Positions 1 to 9,285 of a stretch of DNA of 64,000 bases are shown piece by piece. The notes beneath the pieces were generated by a model. That model did no database searches. It was not told the DNA's origin and saw only the letters and a list, made by a program, of their open reading frames with translations. The DNA is from Pseudomonadota bacterium (GTDB lineage Bacteria > Pseudomonadota > Alphaproteobacteria > SHVP01). How positions within the stretch are numbered: the stretch's first letter is position 1; every line of letters begins with the position of its first letter. The stretch is taken from the NCBI GenBank assembly GCA_027622715.1, contig JAQBYN010000008.1:1-64000 (forward strand), given 5' to 3'. Both the position numbers and the translations under genes were made by a program.

Positions 1-2
1 CG

Positions 3-1292
3 ATCGATCCCGCCGCGCCAGGCCGCGTCGAGCCAAGCCCCGCCGCCAACCAAGCCGCGGCCCCGGTGTTGACTCCGCCCCTACGCGCGCCCATCGCGCC
101 GCCGGCGCCGCCGCGGCCCGAAATCGCGCTCACAGCGCCGCTTGTCGACGACGACGCGCCGGTGCGGGTCGCCATCTTGTTACCGCTGAGCGGCCCGAAT
201 GCGGCCCTGGGCGAGAGCCTGTTGAACGCGGCCCTAATGGCGCTCTACGACATCGGTGACGAGCACCTAACGCTGCTGCCCAAGGATACCGAGGGGTTGC
301 CGGAAGGCGCGATCGACGCTGTCGAGCGCGCCGTTGCCGATGGCGCCCAGATCGTCTTGGGCCCGGTCTTCAGCGCCTCGGTGCAAGCGGCAGCGCAGGT
401 TATCCGGGCGCGCGGGCTCAACATGATCGCGTTCTCGACTGACCGCAGCGTTGCTGGCAGTGGCGTCTTCCTGATCGGCTTCATGCCCGAACAACAAGTT
501 GCCCGCGTCGTATCCTTTGCCGCGCGGCAAGGGCTGCAACGCTTCGCCGCCCTTGTTCCTCAGACAGCCTACGGCGACACCATCACCTCGGCGCTGCAGG
601 ACGCTGTGGCTCGAAATGGCGCTGAACTGACCCGCGTCCAGGTTTTGGCGGGCGGCCCCGACAGTTTCCAAGACCCGGTTCAGGCGCTGGCCAACTACCA
701 GGGCCGGCGCAGCGAATTGTCTGCCATACGCGCGCAATTACAGGCGCGCGACGACGAAGTGTCGCGGCGCACGCTAGGCCGTCTAGAGGGGCGCGAGACT
801 GTCAGCGAGGTCGGCTTTGACGCCGTGATGCTGGCCGAAGGGGGTGATAGGTTGCGGGCGCTGGCGCCGCTGCTGCCGTTTTACGATGTCGATCCGGCGC
901 GCGTGCGATTTCTCGGCACCGGTCTGTGGGACGAGCCCAATTTGGGCCGCGAACCGTCGCTGGTCGGTGGTTGGTTTGCCGGGCCGGAACCGCAGGCCAG
1001 CACAGAATTTCGCACCCGCTATGAGCAGCTGTTTGGCACAGTGCCGCCGCGCATTGCCAGCCTCGCCTACGACGCCACCGCCCTCGCGGCGGTCCTCGCG
1101 CAGACCCGGCGCGCGCCATACTACGACGCGGAAGGGATTACCAATCCGTCCGGTTTTGCCGGTATCGATGGCATTTTTCGGTTTCACCCCGACGGAATTT
1201 CAGAACGCGGCTTGGCCGTGCTGGAGATCCGACGCGACGGGCTACGGGTTGTCAGTCCCGCGCCGCAGTCCTTCGATCCGCCAACCAACTAA
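3..1292 (+). CDS. Penicillin-binding protein activator (LpoA/YraM-like), 5' end outside window
   Basis: The reading frame is open to the first base, so the N-terminus, probably with a lipoprotein signal, lies upstream. The visible part starts with a Pro/Ala-rich linker and continues into a periplasmic-binding-protein fold of the type I (LivK-like) kind: VRVAILLPLSGPNAALG, then a repeated beta/alpha pattern ending in a C-terminal lobe with YDATALAAVLA. This matches the LpoA/YraM family of outer-membrane lipoproteins, which stimulate peptidoglycan synthases; an amino-acid ABC transporter binding protein is the alternative. A Pro/Ala linker before the domain and the absence of transporter genes favour LpoA-like. 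Its 3' end overlaps the convergent hemW by 41 bp. Family fairly sure, exact partner unknown. Confidence 0.75.
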   Translation: MDPAAPGRVEPSPAANQAAAPVLTPPLRAPIAPPAPPRPEIALTAPLVDDDAPVRVAILLPLSGPNAALGESLLNAALMALYDIGDEHLTLLPKDTEGLPEGAIDAVERAVADGAQIVLGPVFSASVQAAAQVIRARGLNMIAFSTDRSVAGSGVFLIGFMPEQQVARVVSFAARQGLQRFAALVPQTAYGDTITSALQDAVARNGAELTRVQVLAGGPDSFQDPVQALANYQGRRSELSAIRAQLQARDDEVSRRTLGRLEGRETVSEVGFDAVMLAEGGDRLRALAPLLPFYDVDPARVRFLGTGLWDEPNLGREPSLVGGWFAGPEPQASTEFRTRYEQLFGTVPPRIASLAYDATALAAVLAQTRRAPYYDAEGITNPSGFAGIDGIFRFHPDGISERGLAVLEIRRDGLRVVSPAPQSFDPPTN

Positions 1293-2481
1293 GCGACTCG
1301 GCGACTTCGCCGATCACTGCGTTCAACACACGGCGACCCGTTGCGGTGGCGGCAAGACGGTCGTCATCCAATTCGATCAGCTGTTCATCAATCAGTGTCG
1401 TGATGCGTGGCGCGGCCTTTAGGCTCGTCAGGGTGTGGCCGGTCACCGCCTCAAAGCGTGCTGCGGGGAGGCCCTCGACCAAGCGCAGGCTCGTGACCAA
1501 CAGCTCGTCGCTGCTCGCCGCGGCATCCAAAACGGATTGCTCGGCGATGCCGTGCCCGTGGACGGCAACCGCGCTTAACCACGCTGCCGGCTCACGGATT
1601 GTTTCGGTGGTCACCCGATGACCGTCGATGGTCAGCCGCCCATGGGCGCCCGGCCCGATTCCGAGATAGGCGCCGTAGCGCCAGTAGGTCAGGTTGTGGC
1701 GCCCGTGCTCCCCCGTGTCGGCATGGTTTGATATTTCGTAGGCGGGCAACCCAGCGTCTTCCATGATCGCTTGGGTGAGGTCATAGAGATCGGCCAGACG
1801 ATCGTCGTCCGGCACGGTTAGCGTGCCGCGCCGCTGTGCGGCATCGAACGCGGTGCCAGCCTCGATGGTCAACTGATAGAGCGAGACGTGACCGGCGCTG
1901 AGTGTCAGGGCGGCACGCAGTTCTTGTTCCCACTGGCCGGCGGTTTGCTTGGGCCGCCCGTAGATCAAATCGAATGTGGTGCGTTGAAAAACCTCTGCCG
2001 CGCGCGCCAAGCCGCGGCGCGCCTCATCTGCCGAATGGTCGCGGCCGAGAAAGCGTAGTGCATCGTCATGCAGCGATTGGATACCCAGCGACAAGCGGTT
2101 GATGCCCGCATCGCGGTAGGCGGCAAAAGTCTCGATTTCGCTCGAGGTCGGGTTGGCCTCAAGGGTGATTTCGGCGTCTGCGGCCAGGCCCAAAACCGTC
2201 GCGGCGTCCTCGATCACGCCGCCGACCAAGGCAGGCGCCATCAACGACGGCGTCCCGCCGCCGAAATAGATACTTGTCAGCGCCGGCGTGCCGCTGTGCA
2301 ACAAATGGAGGTGGCGCATCTCGGCGCGAAACGCCGCGCGCCATTGGCCGGTATCGACCGGGACGGCGCGCCGTACGTTGAAGTCGCAGTAGGGGCAGAT
2401 CCGCGCGCAATAGGGCCAATGGACGTAGAGACCGAGCCCAGCGGCCGGGTCGGCGGCGAGCACCGGACTAGGCGTTGCCAC
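1252..2481 (-). CDS. hemW: HemW-like radical SAM protein (heme chaperone)
   Basis: 409 residues. Near the N-terminus the radical SAM motif CxxxCxxC is visible (CARICPYC) followed by DFN; the residue after the cluster that is a fourth Cys in true coproporphyrinogen dehydrogenase HemN is Phe here, which marks HemW, a heme-binding protein thought to insert heme into respiratory enzymes. GGGTPS and the LSLGIQS segment are further family blocks. The start is GTG at 2481 and overlaps the stop of rdgB by 14 bp, so it is translated from the rph-rdgB-hemW leftward set. The common annotation as oxygen-independent coproporphyrinogen III oxidase would be misleading. Confidence 0.9.
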   Translation of the reverse strand: MATPSPVLAADPAAGLGLYVHWPYCARICPYCDFNVRRAVPVDTGQWRAAFRAEMRHLHLLHSGTPALTSIYFGGGTPSLMAPALVGGVIEDAATVLGLAADAEITLEANPTSSEIETFAAYRDAGINRLSLGIQSLHDDALRFLGRDHSADEARRGLARAAEVFQRTTFDLIYGRPKQTAGQWEQELRAALTLSAGHVSLYQLTIEAGTAFDAAQRRGTLTVPDDDRLADLYDLTQAIMEDAGLPAYEISNHADTGEHGRHNLTYWRYGAYLGIGPGAHGRLTIDGHRVTTETIREPAAWLSAVAVHGHGIAEQSVLDAAASSDELLVTSLRLVEGLPAARFEAVTGHTLTSLKAAPRITTLIDEQLIELDDDRLAATATGRRVLNAVIGEVAESLSWLADRRTAARD

Positions 2482-3073
2482 CGAAACAGGCGTCGAGCAA
2501 TTTGTTGAAAGCGACGGCGCGGTGACTGATCGCGTGCTTCAGCGCCGGATCCATTTCGCCAAAGGTGACGTCGTATCCGTCGGGCACAAACATCGGATCG
2601 AAGCCAAAGCCTCGGTCGCCGCGCGGCGGCCAAACCAGGGTGCCGAACACGTGGCCCTCAAAGGTTTCGCAATGGCCGTCGGGCCAGCATAAGGCGAGGA
2701 CCGCGGTGAAGTTCGCGCGGCGGTTTTGGGCGGCGCCCAGTTCATCGTTAACCCGGGTCATGGCAACCATGAAGTCGCGCGGCTCACCGGCCCACCGTGC
2801 GGTATAAATCCCAGGCGCACCGTTCAGCGCCGCGACCTCGATCCCCGAATCGTCAGCCAGTGCCGGCAACCCCGATCCGGCAACCGCCGCCCGCGCCTTG
2901 AGAACGGCGTTCGCCACGAAGGTTTTGCCGGTTTCGTCGGGCTCGGGCAGATCCAATTCCTGGGCCGAGACTACGTCGCGGCCAAGCGGGGCCAGCAGCT
3001 CGCGAATTTCGCGCAACTTGCCGTCGTTATGACTGGCGAGAACCAGACGAGGTTCGGTGAACGCGCGGGCCAT
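2468..3073 (-). CDS. rdgB: XTP/dITP pyrophosphatase (RdgB/HAM1)
   Basis: 201 residues, the usual family length. [12 protein letters not shown] near the N-terminus is the HAM1 signature (SxNxxK-like substrate loop), and DDSGIEV supplies the acidic metal-binding residues. The enzyme hydrolyses non-canonical purine nucleoside triphosphates (dITP, XTP) to monophosphate and pyrophosphate, cleaning the cytoplasmic nucleotide pool. ATG start at 3073, five bases after rph stops, and its own end overlaps hemW: the three genes look like one leftward operon. The rph-rdgB-hemW order is common in alphaproteobacteria. Confidence 0.95.
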   Translation of the reverse strand: MARAFTEPRLVLASHNDGKLREIRELLAPLGRDVVSAQELDLPEPDETGKTFVANAVLKARAAVAGSGLPALADDSGIEVAALNGAPGIYTARWAGEPRDFMVAMTRVNDELGAAQNRRANFTAVLALCWPDGHCETFEGHVFGTLVWPPRGDRGFGFDPMFVPDGYDVTFGEMDPALKHAISHRAVAFNKLLDACFGGNA

Positions 3074-3078
3074 GCGGT

Positions 3079-3819
3079 TCAGGACAGCTTGAGCGCCTTG
3101 CGCTGCATCTCGGCTAGGTCGGCAATACCGGCTTTGGCCAGTCTAAACAGCTCATGGAACTGTTCTTCGCTGAACGGCAGTCCTTCGGCGGTGCCCTGGA
3201 CCTCGATGATTTTGCCGCTCGCGGTCAACACAAAGTTCGCATCGGCTTGCGCGGTCGAGTCTTCGGGATAGTCGAGATCGAGAACCGGCGTGCCCTCATA
3301 GAGGCCGCACGACACCGCGGCGACCTGATCGTTCAGAGGCATCGTTTTGAGGATGTCCTTTTCGATCAAGCCCTGCAGCGCTTGATGCAGCGCGATGTAG
3401 GCCCCGGTGATCGACGCGGTGCGGGTACCGCCATCGGCCTGCAACACGTCGCAGTCGATCGTGATCTGGCGTTCGCCCAGTGCCTTGAGGTCGGTCACCG
3501 AGCGTAGCGAGCGCCCGATCAGACGTTGGATTTCCTGCGTCCGGCCACTTTGTTTGCCGCGCGCCGCTTCGCGCGACATGCGGCTGCCGGTGGCCCGCGG
3601 CAGCATGCCGTACTCGGCCGTCACCCACCCTTGCCCGCTGTTGCGCAGGAAGGGCGGCAACCGCTCTTCGATACTGGCGGTGCAAATAACGTGGGTATCG
3701 CCGCACTTGATGAGGCACGACCCTTCGGCGTGTTTGGCCCAGCCCGGCTCCATCGTCACGCCGCGCAATTCGTCAGGCTGGCGGCCCGAAGGTCGCGCCA
3801 CGGCACTCGTTTTGGTCAT
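3079..3819 (-). CDS. rph: Ribonuclease PH
   Basis: 246 residues from the chosen ATG at 3819, close to the usual 238-245. A longer frame reaches 3948, but its extra 43 residues are low-complexity Pro/Gly sequence, while the ATG at 3819 has a strong GGGAGGG ribosome site just upstream. Conserved blocks include [32 protein letters not shown] and [22 protein letters not shown] (phosphate and RNA-binding arginines), then [16 protein letters not shown]. RNase PH is a phosphorolytic 3' exonuclease that trims tRNA precursors. First gene of the leftward rph-rdgB-hemW set, divergent from hrcA. Confidence 0.95.
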   Translation of the reverse strand: MTKTSAVARPSGRQPDELRGVTMEPGWAKHAEGSCLIKCGDTHVICTASIEERLPPFLRNSGQGWVTAEYGMLPRATGSRMSREAARGKQSGRTQEIQRLIGRSLRSVTDLKALGERQITIDCDVLQADGGTRTASITGAYIALHQALQGLIEKDILKTMPLNDQVAAVSCGLYEGTPVLDLDYPEDSTAQADANFVLTASGKIIEVQGTAEGLPFSEEQFHELFRLAKAGIADLAEMQRKALKLS

Positions 3820-3892
3820 CGATGGCCCTCCCGCCGTCTCGGGCGGTTCTAACGGGCCGGTGGGGTTAGGTCCAGCGGATCGCCCCGTTTCG

Positions 3893-3920
3893 TTGACATT
3901 CGCCCGCACCGCACTACATT
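3893..3920 (+). promoter_or_regulatory. Candidate sigma-70 promoter of hrcA-grpE
   Basis: TTGACA, a 16-base spacer and TACATT, ending 42 bases before the hrcA ATG. This is a near-consensus housekeeping promoter. No CIRCE inverted repeat (TTAGCACTC-N9-GAGTGCTAA) is visible around it. Inferred by eye. Confidence 0.55.
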
Positions 3921-3962
3921 CAGGGTTGCTCCAAGGCCCCGGGCGCATCTTGGAAAACTCAA

Positions 3963-5000
3963 ATGATTCAAGAGCTTAGCGAGAGAAATCGAGAAGTCTT
4001 CCGGCGCCTCGTCGAGGCCTATATGGAGACCGGCGAACCTGTGGGTTCGGCGCGGTTGGCCGAACGGCTGAAAATCAAGTTGTCGTCGGCGACCATTCGC
4101 AACGTCATGGCCGACCTCCAGGACTCTGGGCTGCTGTACTCGCCCCATACCTCGGCCGGGCGCATCCCAACGCCGGCGGGTCTTTCCTTCTTCGTCGATG
4201 GACTATTGGAAATCGGTAATGTGGGTGAGGACGACCGCGCCAATATCGATGCGGCATGCGCGGCGACGGGCCGCAGCATGGAAGACCTGTTGACCGAAGC
4301 CGTCGACGGGCTGTCCGGTCTGTCGCACTGCGCTGGTCTCGTGGTCGCACCCAAACAGGACACGGCGCTGCGCCATGTTGAATTCGTCGGCCTGTCGCCC
4401 GCGCGCGTGCTGGTGGTTCTGGTGACCGAGGACGGCCAGGTCGAGAACCGTGTAATTGAGGTGCCGGGCGGCTGGACGCCGTCCTCGCTGATCGAGGCCA
4501 CGAACTACATCAACAGCAAGGTGCTCGGGCGCACATTCGTGGAGCTACAAACCGAACTGAAAGAGGAGCAAACAAACCTCCGCGCCCAGCTCGATGTACT
4601 GGCAAGCCGCTTGATTGAAGACGGTCTGGCGACATGGAGCGGGCAAGAGGCGCGGGCGACGCTGATCGTGCGGGGTCGCTCTAACCTGCTCGACGACGTC
4701 AACGCGGTGGAAGATCTGGAACGCGTTCGCGAGTTGTTCGACGCGCTCGAAACCAAGGCCGGGCTGGTTAGCCTGCTCGATCTCACCAAAGATGCCGAGG
4801 GCGTCCGCATTTTCATCGGCTCGGACAGCAACCTATTTAATATGGCCGGTTGTTCGGTCATTGTGGCGCCCTATATCGATAGCCGCGAACGGATCATCGG
4901 TGCGATCGGCGTCATCGGCCCGACCCGCCTGAACTACGCGCGCATCATTCCCATGGTCGACTACACGGCCCGGGTGCTGGGCCACAAAATCGGCCGCTGA
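3963..5000 (+). CDS. hrcA: Heat-inducible transcription repressor HrcA
   Basis: 345 residues, standard length. The N-terminal winged helix is clear ([55 protein letters not shown]), followed by the GAF-like and C-terminal HrcA region ending [20 protein letters not shown]. HrcA binds CIRCE operators to repress groESL and sometimes dnaK operons, with GroEL as co-regulator. Here it is followed 26 bases later by grpE. There is no CIRCE in its own upstream region, so autoregulation through CIRCE is not supported; its targets must lie elsewhere in the genome. Confidence 0.96.
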   Translation: MIQELSERNREVFRRLVEAYMETGEPVGSARLAERLKIKLSSATIRNVMADLQDSGLLYSPHTSAGRIPTPAGLSFFVDGLLEIGNVGEDDRANIDAACAATGRSMEDLLTEAVDGLSGLSHCAGLVVAPKQDTALRHVEFVGLSPARVLVVLVTEDGQVENRVIEVPGGWTPSSLIEATNYINSKVLGRTFVELQTELKEEQTNLRAQLDVLASRLIEDGLATWSGQEARATLIVRGRSNLLDDVNAVEDLERVRELFDALETKAGLVSLLDLTKDAEGVRIFIGSDSNLFNMAGCSVIVAPYIDSRERIIGAIGVIGPTRLNYARIIPMVDYTARVLGHKIGR

Positions 5001-5026
5001 CGGCCCGCTGCGACAAAGGAAGAACA

Positions 5027-5629
5027 ATGGACCAAAGCGACGACACGGCGCGCCCTTCGAACGACAACACCGATGAGGAGTCTCTCGAGGGCGCCGCCCC
5101 GACCGGCGAGGCAGAAGCACCGCCGAGCCCAGAGGCGCAACTCGCCCAAGCCAAGGATCAGCTGCTGCGCGCGCTGGCCGAGGTCGAGAATACCCGCCGC
5201 CGTGCCCAACGCGAGATCGAGGATGCGCGCAAATATTCGGTGGCCAATTTTGCTCGCGACGTTCTTAACGTCGCCGACAACCTGCGCCGCGCGCTGGACG
5301 CGGTGCCTGAGGACGCCGCCGCCAGCGAGGATCTCAAGGCGCTGGTCGAGGGCGTCAGCTTGACTGAGCGTGAGTTGCTAAGCGCGATGGAGCGCCACGG
5401 CATCCGCAAAGTCGATCCCAAGGGTGAAAAGTTCGACCACAACCTCCATCAAGCCATGTTTGAAACCGACATGGCAGGCGTCGAGCCCGGCACCGTCATC
5501 GAGGTCGCCCAAGCCGGTTACGTCATCGGCGACCGCCTGCTGCGCCCGGCCATGGTCGGCGTCGCGAAAAAGCCGCCCGCCGCCTTCCCCGCGCCGGGCG
5601 CCGGCGACCAGCTCGACACCAAAGCCTAG
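5027..5629 (+). CDS. grpE: Nucleotide exchange factor GrpE
   Basis: 200 residues. An acidic, disordered N-terminus is followed by the long coiled coil (LLRALAEVENTRRRAQREIEDARKY) and the C-terminal beta domain with FDHNLHQAMFE and GTVIEVAQAGYVIGDRLLRPAMVGVA, the GrpE signature. GrpE releases ADP from DnaK. It follows hrcA with an AAGGAAG ribosome site and probably shares its promoter. dnaK and dnaJ do not follow; the next gene is convergent and unrelated. Confidence 0.96.
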   Translation: MDQSDDTARPSNDNTDEESLEGAAPTGEAEAPPSPEAQLAQAKDQLLRALAEVENTRRRAQREIEDARKYSVANFARDVLNVADNLRRALDAVPEDAAASEDLKALVEGVSLTERELLSAMERHGIRKVDPKGEKFDHNLHQAMFETDMAGVEPGTVIEVAQAGYVIGDRLLRPAMVGVAKKPPAAFPAPGAGDQLDTKA

Positions 5630-5635
5630 GTTTTT

Positions 5636-6529
5636 CTATTTGGCATCGGCGCTGACCACGCCGAGCCTCTCCGCCCGAGAATCATACGCCGCCACCGCCG
5701 CCCGCGCGGCAGCGTGGTCGCGCACCGCGTAACAATAAAGACACCCATGCGCGCAGCTATCGTAGGCGCCGATATCGCGGCTTTCAGCGCAAGCGCAGCC
5801 GGGCCGGTTGCCTTTCTCGCGCGCGGCAATGTCGCCGCCAGCGATGCGCGACAAACGCGCAGCATCGATGCACCGCGCTGCCTCGACGCCCGGGACCGCC
5901 GCCACCACGTCAGGCTCGGTACACAGTGTCAGCCGCATGCCGTTGGATCGAGCGGTGTCGTTTAGGGAATGCAGCAGCGCCGTTTTTTCGTCGGGGCTCG
6001 GATCGCGCCAGGTGAGCGGCGGTTCGGCGGTCGTTAGGTTGCGCACGGTCTTGCGATAGAAATCGGCAAACGAGATCACCACCTCGTCGCATGCGCCGGC
6101 AAGGCGCGCGGCCAGACCGGCAAACCGGTCAGTGTGGGATTCCAATGGCGTCGCCGAGGACACCAGAACCGGATCGTAGCGCCACACCAGGGCATCCGCG
6201 CCGTAGCGCGCGGCAATCTCGTGCGCGCATCCCGCGGCTTGCTTCGCGGCAGGTACACCGGTCTCCAGCGCAGATGGGTAGTCTGTGATGGTGTACTGCA
6301 CGACACATGGTATGCCCTCGCCGGCCAAGGCATCCAAGACAGGCAGGAAGGGTCGTGCGTTGCGCGTCCAGAACACGAACCCGTCGACTTCGGGGCCGCG
6401 CAACGCGACCCGGTAGGGCGCGCTGCCATAGGGGTTCTTTACGGTGCAAAAGCCCGCCGCCAAACGCTGTGCGAACCAGTCGCCGTAGAACGCCGGAATG
6501 TCGGTGCGGTACGAGGCGGAGACAATCAT
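5636..6529 (-). CDS. DUF1848 family protein, radical-SAM-like
   Basis: 297 residues. MIVSASYRTDIPAFYGDWF at the N-terminus, the central VFWTRNARPFLPVLD block and a C-terminal cysteine cluster (CACAESRDIGAYDSCAHGCLYCYA) are typical of the DUF1848 family. The cysteines look able to bind an iron-sulfur cluster in the manner of radical SAM or spore photoproduct lyase-like proteins, but the order (cluster at the C-terminus) is unlike canonical radical SAM enzymes. No reaction is established that I can name. It is convergent with grpE, 6 bases apart, and stands alone. Confidence 0.8.
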   Translation of the reverse strand: MIVSASYRTDIPAFYGDWFAQRLAAGFCTVKNPYGSAPYRVALRGPEVDGFVFWTRNARPFLPVLDALAGEGIPCVVQYTITDYPSALETGVPAAKQAAGCAHEIAARYGADALVWRYDPVLVSSATPLESHTDRFAGLAARLAGACDEVVISFADFYRKTVRNLTTAEPPLTWRDPSPDEKTALLHSLNDTARSNGMRLTLCTEPDVVAAVPGVEAARCIDAARLSRIAGGDIAAREKGNRPGCACAESRDIGAYDSCAHGCLYCYAVRDHAAARAAVAAYDSRAERLGVVSADAK

Positions 6530-6551
6530 TCGCCGCCAGTCTACGCCAACG

Positions 6552-6863
6552 CTAGAGCATCACCGATTGCAGCCGCTCGCGCACCGCTTTGCGGTTGAGC
6601 AACTTTTTGCGGGCAGCCGGCGGAAAGTCCGACAGCATCACCAGATTCTTGTCGAGCAAGACGTTGACCAAATCTTCGATAATCCGCAGCAGTTCCGAAT
6701 CGGTGGCCGTCAGGTACGACCGCAAGAAGTCTTGCTCGCCCTGGCCCGACAGAAAAGTCAGCAACTCGGGATCGTCAGGGGCGATCTCCTCCGTCGCGAA
6801 ATCCTGCGGGTGGGCATAGATGGCGCCTATCGCGCCGTCATCGTCCCGAAACACATAGCGCAT
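6552..6863 (-). CDS. Small conserved protein, tryptophan synthase beta-like annotation family
   Basis: 103 residues from ATG 6863, which has a GGGGA ribosome site; a longer frame to 6947 adds a non-conserved stretch. The protein begins MRYVFRDDDGAIGAIYA and has a middle block DDPELLTFLSG followed by ELLRIIEDLVNVLLDKNLVMLSDFPPAARKKLLNRKAVRE. This pattern recalls the small proteobacterial family often labelled tryptophan synthase subunit beta-like, which is far too short to be that enzyme and has no PLP lysine context. Acidic and mostly helical by eye; no function assigned. Separated by 22 bases from the downstream DUF1848 gene and possibly cotranscribed. Confidence 0.7.
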   Translation of the reverse strand: MRYVFRDDDGAIGAIYAHPQDFATEEIAPDDPELLTFLSGQGEQDFLRSYLTATDSELLRIIEDLVNVLLDKNLVMLSDFPPAARKKLLNRKAVRERLQSVML

Positions 6864-6964
6864 GGCGATCCCCCACCAATCATGGACCGGCGGCGTGCAA
6901 GAGCCGCCCTGAGCCCTCCATAGACCCTTTTTTGGCCCCTCGCTCAATTCGGGTGCTTACGCAT

Positions 6965-8488
6965 ATGGTTGCGCGAATTACGACCGTCGCCTTTCAGGGG
7001 ATCGACGTGCTGGATGTCGACGTGCAGGTCTCCATGGCCGGGGCGGGCGCCAGCTATTTCAATATCGTCGGCCTGCCCGACAAGGCGGTCGGTGAATCGC
7101 GCGAGCGGGTCCGCTCGGCCTTGGGGGCGTTGGGCTTGGGGCTGCCGCCCGAACGCATCACAGTCAATTTGGCGCCGGCCGATCTGTTGAAAGAGGGCAG
7201 CCATTTTGATTTGCCGATCGCGCTCGGCTTGCTGGTCGCCATGCGGGTGTTGCCGGCGGACGAAATCGACGGCTACACGGCGCTGGGTGAACTTGGGCTT
7301 GATGCGACGATTGCGCCGGTCGCCGGCGTGCTGCCGGCCGCGGTGGCTGCCAACGCACGCGGCCGCGGGCTGATCTGTCCCGCTGCCTGCGGCGGCGAGG
7401 CGGCCTGGGCCGGCGATGTCGATATCCTGGCGGCGCCCTCGTTGCTGGCCTTGATCAATCATTTCAAAGGCTTCCAGGTGCTGCAGCCGCCCAAGCCCGC
7501 ACCGCTGATCGACGGCGTGGCCGGGCCCGACTTGCGCGACATCAAGGGCCAGGAAAGCGCCAAGCGGGCATTGGAAGTGGCCGCGGCCGGCGGTCACAAC
7601 CTGCTGATGATGGGCCCGCCCGGCTCGGGCAAGTCGATGCTGGCGGCCCGCCTGCCCGGTCTGCTGCCGCCGCTCGACGCCCGCGAAACGCTGGAGGTCT
7701 CCATGGTCGCCTCGATCGCCGGGATGTTGCGCGAGGGGCGCATCACCCGGCGCCGGCCGTTTCGCGATCCCCACCACAATGCGTCGCAACCGGCAATGGT
7801 CGGCGGCGGCACCAAGGCGCGTCCGGGGGAAATTACGCTCGCGCATCTCGGGGTCCTTTTTCTCGATGAGCTGCCCGAGTTCTCGGGCGCGGTGCTCGAA
7901 TCGTTGCGCCAACCGATGGAAACCGGGTCGGTCACCATCGCGCGGGCCAACACCCACGTCACCTATCCGGCCCGCGTGCAACTGGTGGCGGCGATGAACC
8001 CGTGTCGCTGCGGCCACTTGGGCGATGCCGGACTGGCGTGCAGCCGCGCCCCGCATTGCGCGTCAACCTACCAGTCGCGCATTTCAGGCCCGCTGTTCGA
8101 CCGCATCGATCTACATATCGAAGTCCCCGCCGTCGCTGCCAGCGATCTCTCGCTCCCGCCGGCCGCCGAGGGCTCCGCCGAAGTTGCGGCCCGCGTCGCC
8201 CGTGCCCGTGCCGTTCAGACCGAGCGATACCGCAACGCTGGGACCGGCAAGCCGGTCCGCACCAACGCCGAGGCCGACGGCGAATTGTTGATGGCCGTCG
8301 CCGCGCCCGACGCGGGCGGCGCAGCGCTGCTGTCGGACGCGGTGGACGCGATGAAACTCTCGGCCCGCGCCTACCACCGCGTCTTACGCGTCGCTCGCAC
8401 CCTCGCCGACCTGGAGGGCGTGGACGCGGTGCGCCGTGTGCACATCGCCGAGGCGTTGAGTTACCGACGGTTGGCGATTCGGGCTTAG
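6965..8488 (+). CDS. comM: YifB/ComM family Mg-chelatase-like AAA+ ATPase
   Basis: 507 residues from ATG 6965, matching the family; a TTG at 6932 would add 11 residues. The N-terminal Lon-protease-like (ChlI) domain runs from MVARITTVAFQG through NIVGLPDKAVGESRERV. It is followed by an AAA+ core with Walker A GPPGSGKSM, Walker B LFLDELPEF and the MNPCRCGHLGD cysteine motif, then a C-terminal Mg_chelatase region SARAYHRVLRVARTLADLEG. ComM is a hexameric helicase that promotes branch migration during integration of transforming DNA in species such as Vibrio and Haemophilus; many non-competent bacteria also carry it. No competence genes are nearby. Confidence 0.93.
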   Translation: MVARITTVAFQGIDVLDVDVQVSMAGAGASYFNIVGLPDKAVGESRERVRSALGALGLGLPPERITVNLAPADLLKEGSHFDLPIALGLLVAMRVLPADEIDGYTALGELGLDATIAPVAGVLPAAVAANARGRGLICPAACGGEAAWAGDVDILAAPSLLALINHFKGFQVLQPPKPAPLIDGVAGPDLRDIKGQESAKRALEVAAAGGHNLLMMGPPGSGKSMLAARLPGLLPPLDARETLEVSMVASIAGMLREGRITRRRPFRDPHHNASQPAMVGGGTKARPGEITLAHLGVLFLDELPEFSGAVLESLRQPMETGSVTIARANTHVTYPARVQLVAAMNPCRCGHLGDAGLACSRAPHCASTYQSRISGPLFDRIDLHIEVPAVAASDLSLPPAAEGSAEVAARVARARAVQTERYRNAGTGKPVRTNAEADGELLMAVAAPDAGGAALLSDAVDAMKLSARAYHRVLRVARTLADLEGVDAVRRVHIAEALSYRRLAIRA

Positions 8489-8542
8489 GCGTGCGCTGTC
8501 CAAATCTGCTAAACAGACCCGGTATTTCCGGGGAGGGGTTCG

Positions 8543-9214
8543 ATGGAATTTTGGGAAAGCCTGATTGTTTGGCTGCACTTGTTGTTGTTCGTCTATTGGC
8601 TGGGCGGCGACTTGGGGGTGTTTTACTCCAGCCGGTTTCGTAACGATCCACAATACGATCTCAAGACGCGGTTGTTGCTCGCGCGTATTACCGGCGACAT
8701 CGACATGGCGCCGCGCACCACCATGGTGCTGATGATTCCGATCGGCTTCACGCTGGCGGCGGTCAAAGGCTATCTCACCATTCCCGATATCTGGTTGATC
8801 GCCTTTTGGGCGTTCGGTGCAGCGTGGCTGGTGTTGGTCTGGTGGCTGCATATCGAAAAAGACGCCGACAAGAAAAAGCCGTGGACCAAGTTCGATTTGC
8901 GCCTGCGTTGGGTGCTGATGCTGGTGTTGGCGGCGGCGGCGATCTACTCGTTCTTCGCGCACCAGCCGCTGACCGAAAACTGGCTCGCGCTCAAACTGCT
9001 GCTGTTTGCCGGCACCATATTGTGCGGGATCATGATTCGGGTCTCGGTCAAACCGTACGTCGCGGCGTTCGCCGAGATTCGCGAACACGGCTCGACGCCC
9101 GAGCGTGAGGCGGTCCTCAGCGCTTCTGCTGGGGCCGCACGTCAGTGGGTCAAGGCGATCTGGGTGTTGATCTCGCTGGCTGCCCTGATCGGCATTTGGC
9201 AGCCGGGCTTTTAG
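8543..9214 (+). CDS. Membrane protein, paralogue 1 of 3 (unassigned family)
   Basis: 223 residues, with five to six hydrophobic segments by eye. The N-terminus has the block HLLLFVYWLGGDLGVFY shared with the next two genes; other shared points are a Pro-x-Gly in helix 2 (IPIGFTLA), a basic loop before DLRLRW, WLALKLLLFA, CGIMIRVSV and GSTPE. The invariant histidine in the first helix could be a heme or metal ligand, as in CopD/HemJ-like membrane proteins, but I cannot assign it to either. A GGGAGGGG ribosome site precedes the ATG, partly inside a small CCCGG/CCGGG hairpin (8518-8532). It may be cotranscribed with its paralogues. Confidence 0.75.
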   Translation: MEFWESLIVWLHLLLFVYWLGGDLGVFYSSRFRNDPQYDLKTRLLLARITGDIDMAPRTTMVLMIPIGFTLAAVKGYLTIPDIWLIAFWAFGAAWLVLVWWLHIEKDADKKKPWTKFDLRLRWVLMLVLAAAAIYSFFAHQPLTENWLALKLLLFAGTILCGIMIRVSVKPYVAAFAEIREHGSTPEREAVLSASAGAARQWVKAIWVLISLAALIGIWQPGF

Positions 9215-9238
9215 CCCCGGCGTTGGACCACGGGCCGT

Positions 9239-9272
9239 CCGCCCGCTAGATTCGCGGGCGGCCCCAATTTTT
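9239..9272 (+). terminator. Hairpin with downstream T run between paralogues 1 and 2
   Basis: CCGCCCGC, a 7-base loop, then GCGGGCGG, followed after six bases by five T. The stem is strong, but the gap before the T run is longer than in a typical intrinsic terminator. It could terminate or attenuate transcription between the first and second membrane gene; the RNA end is not shown by the sequence alone. Confidence 0.45.
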
Positions 9273-9285
9273 CGCGAGCGCCACC

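Noticed and set aside
3820-3962. CIRCE element before hrcA
   Set aside because: Neither arm TTAGCACTC nor GAGTGCTAA is found.
6944-8056. 370-codon open frame antisense to comM
   Set aside because: Arg/His/Gln-rich shadow opposite the AAA+ core.
9202-9221. GCCGGG...CCCGGC hairpin over the stop codon of membrane paralogue 1
   Set aside because: Stem contains no T run and overlaps coding sequence; likely a GC-content effect.
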